Shown here: positions 35,601-44,600 of the stretch, one piece after another
Numbering within the stretch: the first letter of the stretch is position 1
Layout: each line of letters starts with the position of its first letter
Assembly: GCA_003255065.1 (NCBI GenBank)
Contig: QAOA01006662.1
Coordinates: 643,546 to 707,545, forward strand
DNA length: 64,000 nucleotides
Direction of reading: 5' to 3'
Source: Cercis canadensis
Taxonomy: Eukaryota > Streptophyta > Magnoliopsida > Fabales > Fabaceae
Program-made: the position numbers and the translations under genes
Notes under the pieces: model-generated
What the model was told of the DNA's origin: nothing
Databases searched by the model: none
Seen by the model: only the letters and a program-made list of their open reading frames with translations

Positions 35601-38600
35601 TCCATGTAATCTTTCTTTCTTTTTCTTGTGATTTCTTTTATCTAAAAGCTATTACCAGGATGTTTCTATTCACATGGTTTGCCTCTTTCAATCCATACAA
35701 TGTATATATGTGATTGTGTTTGTATTAATTTATTCTTGAATGCTTTAGGCTATCTAAGTACAAACTGGGAATTTTCTAGTAGAACCAGTTAAAAGTATAT
35801 TTTGAAAAAGGGCAAGTGTTGTAAGTTAGTACTATTGTAGAATTAAGTGGACCATCGGCAGCTATTTTGATGATTTATTATACTGGTCTAGTATTCAATA
35901 ATCAGAGATGAAAACATAAAAATAAACAAAACTTTGACCATAAACATCTAAACCAAATGGCTTGTAGCTGAGTGGTACTGAAGTCTTCCTTAGGCTTGTG
36001 GGTTCTGTGTCCGAACCAGGAGTTGGTTGCCAAACTTGAGTTTGCAGAAAATGAATTTACTTGTCCTCATTACTTTATAGTTTAAATTATATTTGCAAAT
36101 ATACTCATTATTTGAATGTCTGAAGAAAATTTAAGATGATGTGCCTGTTTCTTGCACATGCCTGATATTATACATTGGAAGGGGAAGATTGAGGGCCTTT
36201 GGACATTTATTAGTGATACACTAAAAATGTTGAGACATGTTGCATATTTTTATGATATTCAATTACATGGTGTAGCTCTGCATTCATACGCATGTTTCTT
36301 AGCTGAGCTGGGGGCACATTTGAGGAAGCTCAAGTGCCATAAGAAATTGGAGAACATAGAGAAGAAGCAACAACAAAAATAAAACATCAAAGAAGAGAAG
36401 AGGAGAGAAGCCATTAATGAAGTCCTCAATCAAGGGCTTAGATAGATTAGAACGAAATGAAACATCTTAGGCTTTAGGCCTTGTATTTATTGAAAAACTC
36501 GAGAGTAATTCTGTTTATTGTTCTAAAGATGTCAATAAGACAAAGGAGCTGTTAGAATATTAGCTGTAAATACTAGTTATTATAGCATATATTTAGGCTT
36601 GTAATTAGCTTATGATTAGGCCCAAGATTAGGCCCATTATTGCTGTACAGTTAGTATAAATAATAGCTGTGAAGAGCTAGTCTCACAACCTTTTCCACTA
36701 TTCTCACATGGTATCAGAGCGATTTTAGTGAGAAAAACCTCTCCATTCCAGCTGTGAATTTTTCCAGCGGCGTTTTTCCCCCTCCTTGCTGTGTTCATAC
36801 TCCAACAGTGTTCTAAAACTAGGGTTTAGTGGCTGTGTCTCTATCCAGCCACCCTAGGACTCGATAATCACAATTCTGACCCCATAGTCAACCTCAAAAC
36901 CCTCCAACCTGCCATTCCCCAGAGACCCGACGTCAGCTGCCACCGCACGCACCCACATGCACCGCTTCAGTCTCTGTGTGTGACACCCACGCGCCGTCAG
37001 TTTCTTCCGTGCGTGGAGGCGCGTGTCTTCTCCGATCGCCGTGAAACTTTCCAGATCTGTCCTCCGGCGTATTTCCGATTTGTTCCTACCCTTACTTTGG
37101 TGTTTTCTGACCTGGACAGCATCATAACAGTTCTGCTCCTCTTTGTTAACGGTTAGTAACATCCAACTGGCCTCTTCAGACGAGGAAACTTCTGGTCACC
37201 ATTCATTCCTTACTTTTTCTTCTACTCCGACTATCTCTGCTGAGAAATTAACTGGTTCTGGCAACTACATGACTTGGTCAGCCTCTGTGGAGTTGTGGTT
37301 TTTAGGTCAGGGCAATGAGGAACACTTAGTAAAACAAATAAAAGACATCCCTGCGAAAGATCAGCCTAAGTGGAAGCAGGCTGATGCTTATCTTTGTAAT
37401 GTTCTTTGGCAATCTATTGATCGTGCTCTTGTTGGCCAATATCGACCTTATCGTACTTGCTATGAGGTTTGGCAGAAGGCCAAGAAACTTTACTCCAATG
37501 ATATAAATCTTTAGTATACTGTTGTCTCTCAGATGAAAACAATTAAGAAACAGGATTTGGATATGCAAACTTATCTGGGACAGATCGAGACTCTTCAGCA
37601 AGAATTTAATGAGATGATGCTATTCTCAACTAATGTTGCTCAACAAGAGGAACATCGTGGCAAATTCTTCATGGTCCTTGCACTTGCCGGCTTGCCCTCT
37701 GAATTGGATTCGGTCCGTAATCAAATTTTGGCTAACCCTGGGGTTCCTACTATGGACACGATGTTTGAGCAGTTAATTTGTATTTCTGCACCTACAGGTA
37801 TTTCTATTTCGATTACCCTAGCTGATTCTACTATTCTAGCCTCTCACGTGAACCATCGAGAGGATGGTAAGGGAGGACGTGGTGATCAACGAGCTCGAAA
37901 TAGAGATCGCCCTCGGTGTACTTGCCACAAAATTGGCCATACAGTGGATTGCTGCTTTCTTCTTCATGGTCGACCTCCTAAGAAGGCTAATGTTGCACAG
38001 TATGATTCCTCTGGCACTCCATCTGGCACTGTATCCATCTCTGCTGCTGATTACAATGAGTTCCTAAGACTCCAAGAGAACAAGCAGTCCACCTCCGTAG
38101 CCTCTATTGTTCAGACTGGTAATCCTATTGCATGCATCTCTCAGTCATCCTCTCTTGGACCTTTGATTCTTGATTCTAGTGCTTCTGATCTCATGTCTGG
38201 TAACAAGAATTTATTTTCTCATATTGCTTATTCTAATTCATTATCCATTGTTACCTTAGCCGATGACTCAAAACTAAAGTCAAAGGCATTGGACAGGCCA
38301 AACCCTTACACTCCCAATCTTTAAATTCTATTCTCTTTGTGCCTGGGTGTCTATTTAATTTGATTTCTGTCAGCAAATTAACCAAAACTCTACCTTATTC
38401 TGTTACCTTTGTAGCTAATTCGGTTCTTGTGCAGGAACGGAACACTGGGAGGATGATTGGAGTAGGGCATGAGTCCCGTGGGCTATACTACCTCACCTCC
38501 CCACCATCTCTTGTGGCGTGTATTGCTGTTGATTCACCTGAACTTTTTCATCATCGTTTGGGACATCCTAGCTTACAGAAACTACAAAAGATAGTGTCGA

Positions 38601-41600
38601 GTCTCTCTAGTGTCTCTTCTTTAGAATGTGCGTCTTGTCAATTAGGAAAACATGTTCGTAGTTCTTTTCCTAGTCATGTCAATAAACAAGCTGAGTCTCC
38701 TTTTTCACTTGTTCATTTTGATGTATGGGGTCCTAGTTGTGTCAACTCAACTCTTGGTTTTCAATACTTTGTTACATTTGTTGATGATTTTTCCCGATGT
38801 ACTTGGTTATTTTTAATGAAAAATCGTTCAAAACTATTCTCTATTTTTCAAACTTTTTGCTCAGAAATTAAAACTCAATTTGGAATCACCATTCGCACCT
38901 TCCGGAGTGATAATGCTCGAGAATATTTTTCTGCTCCATTTCAATCTTTTATGATTTCTCAGGGCATTCTCCATCAATCTTCTTGTGCTCAGACTCCTCA
39001 ACAAAATGGAGTGGCTGAGCGGAAAAATAGACACCTGATTGAGACCGCCAGCACTCTCCTCATTCATAATAATGTTTTGCTGCGTTTTTGGGGAGATGCG
39101 GTTATCACTGCATGTTATTTGATTAATCGCATGCCATCCTCCGTTTTACAAAATCAGGTGCCTCATTCTCTTTTATTTCCCAATCAGCCACTCTACTCTC
39201 TTCCTCTTTGTGTTTTTGGTTGCACATGTTTTGTTCATGATCTCACTCCTGGTAAAGATAAGTTACATGCAAAATCTCTCAAATGTGTCTTTCTGGGTTA
39301 TTCCCGTTTACAAAAGGGTTACTGTTGTTTCTCTCCTGAACTCAGACGTTATATAGTTTCCCTAGATGTCACCTTCTTTGAGACAACCCTATTCTTTCCC
39401 TCTTTAGGGCCTCCTGGTTGTTCTACTGTTACTCAGGTTCTCCCTATTTCATGTACTAGTCCTACTCCGCAGGCTGTTTCTTCCCATGAGTCCAGTGGTC
39501 CTATAGAGGACTCGACACCTCCCTTCCTCACCTACCATCGTCGGCGTCGACCTGAACCTGTTGAGAACCCTACCATTGTGCCACTTGTCACTGAGTCTGT
39601 TGAAAACCCTACCACCACTAACAGTCCTACTACTATCCCATTGGACTCATCTCCTGCTCTAGTTACTTCTCCAGTTCCGGTCTCTGACTTGGACCGTTCC
39701 ATTGATGCGTGCAAAGGTATTCGTTATACTTGCAACCCTTACCCCATTTATAATTTTGTGAGCTATCACCGTTTGTCTCCACAATATTATGCTTTTGTGT
39801 CGTCTTTGTCTCCTGTTTCTATTCCTAAGAATCCAGGTGAAGCACTTTCTGACCCAGGCTGGCGTAAGACAATGATTGATGAGATGGCTGCTTTAGACTC
39901 CAATAGCACTTGCGATTTAGTGCCTTTACCACGTGGTAAATCCATAGTTGGTTGTCGTTGGATTTACTCAGTCAAAGTTGGCCCTGATGGTCAAATAGAT
40001 CGTTTGAAAGCCCGATTGGTTGCCAAGGGCTACACCCAGATCTATGGACTTGATTATGGTGATACATTCTCTCCAGTTGCCAAGATGGCCTTTGTTCGCC
40101 TCTCTCTCTATGGCTGCCATTCACCACTGGCCCCTTTATCAATTGGATATTAAAAATGCCTTTCTACATGGTGAATTGCCAGAGGAAGTTTATAAGGAGC
40201 AACCTCCTGGATTTGTTGCTCAAAGGGAGTCTAGATCTAGATTGGTGTGTAGACTTCGCAGATCTCTCTATGGACTTAAACAATCTCCACGGGCTTGGTT
40301 TGAGAGATTTAGTTCAGTTGTCCAACAGTTTGGTATGACTCGGAGTGAGGCCGATCATTCAGTCTTTTACTTTCACTCATCCCTTAACCGATGCATTTAT
40401 TTGGTTGTCTATGTGGATGACATTGTGATTACAGGGAATGATCAAGAGGGCATACAGAAACTCAAGCAACATCTTTTCCAACACTTTCAGACAAAAGATT
40501 TGGGCAAACTCAAGTACTTTATGGGAATAGAAGTTGCTCAATCCCGAAAGGGTGTTGCTATCTCACAACGAAAATATGCCTTGGATATATTGAAAGAAAC
40601 AGACATGTCAAACTGCAAACCTATGGATACTTCGATGGATCCCAATGTCAAGCTCCTACCTGATCAGGGGGAGCCCTTATCAGATCCTAGTAGATACCGG
40701 AGACTTGTTGAGAAACTCAACTATCTTACAGTGACACGTCCTGATATTACCTTCCCAATGAGTGTACTCAGTCAATTTCTAAGTGCTCCGTGTGACAGTC
40801 ATTGGGATGCAGTAGTTCGTATTTTAAAATACATCAAGAAGGCACCAGGTAAAGGCCTATTGTATGAAAGTAGAGGACATACTCAAGTGGTTGGCTATTC
40901 AGATGCTGACTGGGCAGACTTTCCATACGATAGACGCTCAACTACTGGATATTGTGTATTTGTTGGGGGCAATCTAGTGTCATGGAAGAGTAAGAAACAA
41001 TCAGTTGTTGTTCTATCCACAGCTGAGGCAGAATACCGAGCCATGGCTAAAGCAACCTGTGAACTCATATGGCTGAAACAGTTACTTCAGGAGTTAAAAT
41101 TCATGAAGGTTCAACAAATGAGACTAATATGTGATAACCAAGAAGCTCTCCACATTGCCTCTAATCCAGTCTTCCATGAAAGGACCAAGCATATAGAGAT
41201 TGACTGTCACTTTATTAGATATAAAATACTTTCAGGGGATATTGCTACTAGTTTTGTTAGATCAAATGACCAGCTCGTAGATATATTCACTAAGTCTCTC
41301 GGAGGCCCTCGGGTTAACTACATTTGTAACAAGCTTGGAACATATATTATGTATGCTCCAGCTTGAGGGGGAGTGTTAGAATATTAGCTGTAAATACTAG
41401 TTATTATAGCATATATTTAGGCTTGTAATTAGCTTATGATTAGGCCCAAGATTAGGCCCATTATTGCTGTACAGNAGATATAAAATACTTTCAGGGGATA
41501 TTGCTACTAGTTTTGTTAGATCAAATGACCAGCTCGCAGATATATTCACTAAGTCTCTCGGAGGCCCTCGGGTTAACTACATTTGTAACAAGCTTGGAAC

Positions 41601-44600
41601 ATATATTATGTATGCTCCAGCTTGAGGGGGAGTGTTAGAATATTAGCTGTAAATACTAGTTATTATAGCATATATTTAGGCTTGTAATTAGCTTATGATT
41701 AGGCCCAAGATTAGGCCCATTATTGCTGTACAGTTAGTATAAATAATAGCTGTGAGGAGCTAGTCTCACAACCTTTTCCACTATTCTTATAGGAGCAAAT
41801 AAATAAATAAAAAGAATTAGTAACTGTTGTAAATCAGCTATTAAGGCAAAATATATAAACTAGTAATTAGTAAATGAAGATAGAAACTTAATTTGTGGTT
41901 GTTCATTGTAAAAATGATAACTATGTATAATGTGGTGTGATAAAAGGGAGATTAACAAAGCCTATCTGTATCACAATTTGGAAGGAAAAATTACAGCCCC
42001 AATACTTAGAGTTCCTTTACAGGGGATCACAAATGAAGGAAAACAGACAAAGGAGTGGCAAAAGGCTTCAAGTTTCTGTTGAGGGTAATACTAGCAGAAA
42101 TCGAAATATAAGATTATTTACTGCTGGCAAAAGTGTGTCAGTCACTGCTTGCTTTGAGGTCCAGGGCTGGTCTGAGGCCTGTACCTTGGTGTATTGCATG
42201 TGGATATGAATTGGATCTGTATCAATCATCTTTTGCCATAATTTGCTGATAAATGCATGATTCATAGTTAGATGATTAGATGATGCCAAGGAGCTCATGG
42301 CTCATTTAAACTAATACTATCCTTTGGGGCAAGTTTTAATTAGATTCTATGGTTAAGCTGAATCTCATCTTGCAGGTGATGAATTTGATAGGCGATGTAA
42401 AGGGAAAAGTAGCTGTTATGGTAGATGACATGATTGATACTGCTGGTGAGTCTATGCATGAAATTCTTGATATGGTTCAATAAATGCATGGGCTTTCTTA
42501 TATTCCTTTTCCTAAATAATATGCACTCGCTTTATGCTGGATAATACTTGTAAGTGGTAATTCATAGTATACAGAAACTATATCATTATAGACAAATAAA
42601 AGTCCATTTCTTAATTTCAACAAAGAAGTTTATTTTAAATCTGAAAAACTAAAAAACATTGGTCTCTTTCTTTTTGTCTCTGCTTTCTTTCTGAATTTCT
42701 GGGGGGCATTAGTATAAGAACAACTTAGACATCATTCAATATCCTGTGTTATCTCAAAACATTAGTTGTGCTTTACGTTTCCTATATAACTGTTTAGCCT
42801 GTTAAACTTAAATGTATTACATTTCACTGTTTTTTGTTTGCTTCTTTATGAAAGTGATTCATAAGAAAGGACAAATAAATGTTAGCGACTTTTTATATTA
42901 ACGTTTTAAGGTATATTAGCATGCATGATGTGCACATCTAAATAAAGAAAGTTGAACTTTGTAGTTGTCTTGTTTGTAGGATATTTGCTCAAATATGATT
43001 TATCAGGATTTGTGAATGCTACGTCAGGTTAGGGGAGGGTAAATGCTGGGGGATAATACTTGGATTGATTGCTTATCTTAACATGATGATACTGATTTGT
43101 CTAGCCTTGTTCATGTTAAAGGCAACAACACTAAACTTCATTGCTCTGTTTTCTTGTATACAAACTCCCACTTTGGGGTCCTTCCCACTTTTTTGCTGGC
43201 CAAGTTCCATCATTGCACAGTTTGATGGTCCTTCTGGAGCCTGCATTGATTTAGGTCATGCTTGTCCGGTAAAATGAATTTTAGGGCTGATAGTCTTTTA
43301 GTAATCTTCAATGTTGGATTGGTGAGGTTCTTATCCAAATGATTACTAACTCCTCCGTTTTTATCATATTAATTTGAAACAAAAACCACTGTCACTATAT
43401 CAGTTGTTCAGCGTTCCATGCGCTTTTTTTTGTTTTTTGTTTTCCTTTTAAGTTCAGTTTGTCATTTCCAAGATTGTTGATTGCTAATGTGATAATTCTT
43501 TCTTTTGTTTCAACTTATATTACTTGTAAATTCTTGTCTATTAACTTCAAAATAATTTTTACGATTTATCTTATAGGGACTATTGCCAAAGGTGCAAAGC
43601 TATTGCATCAAGAGGGGGCAAGAGAAGTCTATGCATGCAGTACACATGCTGTTTTTAGGTATATCAGCCTTGGTATTGCATGAATGTTTTCCTTAACTTA
43701 TGGTTTGTTGCTTGGAAGTGTAATCATGTTAATTGCCTGGAATCTGTTGTTGGAACCAATCATCACGGGGTTGTGCTCCCTAAAGTTTTATTTGGGTGGT
43801 GTATTCTTTTGGGTAGATGTATCTAAGGAAAGAAACAAAAATTAGTTGGTACAATTTTCCTTATCTTGTTAAAGAAAAATCCTTCAGTCTTCTTGTTTTC
43901 TGATGTTGGTGCACTTTCTATGGCTACCCAAGTTGCAGTCTTTGTGCATTGCATTTGATTCGGGCAGGAATGGAGTATTAGTGAATTAATGTTTGGATTT
44001 ATTACAATATAGAATTCTAACTCTATAGGTTTAGATAAATATTTTCTTTTGGGAAATAAAGGGGACCTTGGAAAGGCAGACTGTGAGATACTGTTTTCAG
44101 ATGAGGGCAGTTGAAATTTTGTGCATGTGCTTTCCTTCATGGATTTTACAGGTTGTTTAAGGCTGAAGGGACAGTCTGGTTTGATTTGATGTATTGTTTT
44201 GTTAGATATTGGAGAGCTCTCTTGAGCTGATGACCACTTTTTCTTTTCCTTTCGTTGTCATAGGAAGATGTCTTGTTCTCTGACTTGGCTCCATTTGGGA
44301 ATGCTGTGGCTTCTCAAAAGCCGCTGTGCTGTGGGTGCTGTGAAAAAGTTTCGTTTATAGCATATTTGAGATATAGTTTGGTAAAGATGTGATAAAAGCT
44401 GCTGTGGGCTAGAAGTTAACTGTTAAATTCTTTGGTAAAAATTATTGTGAAGTTGCTGTGAGTTCTAAAATTAGGAAAACAGATATTATATGGTTTACAA
44501 GATAAGGTTTTAAATTACAAAGAATAATGGTTTCTATTTAAAGAAGTGATTCTTTTATCTAAAAAGAAAAAAAAAAAATAAAAAAAAAATTTAAAGCGAT

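Larger units (their letters stand above)
36550..41791 (+). mobile_element. Ty1/Copia LTR retrotransposon (copy 2) in PRS intron 5
   Basis: A full-length plus-strand element, same family as copy 1, with 159-bp LTRs (36550-36708 and 41633-41791, about 3 differences) and target duplication GGAGC (36545-36549 and 41792-41796). Primer site at 36709-36720. A second, truncated 3' LTR start at 41374-41474 and the duplicated 258 bp around the N at 41475 are an assembly artefact, so the true element is nearer 4.98 kb. LTR divergence suggests a younger insertion than copy 1. It contains frameshifts and stops. Confidence 0.95.

Noticed and set aside
41374..41474. Extra (third) Copia LTR, suggesting a tandem element or recombination product
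   Set aside because: It is the left copy of the 258-bp duplication that ends at the N at 41475.
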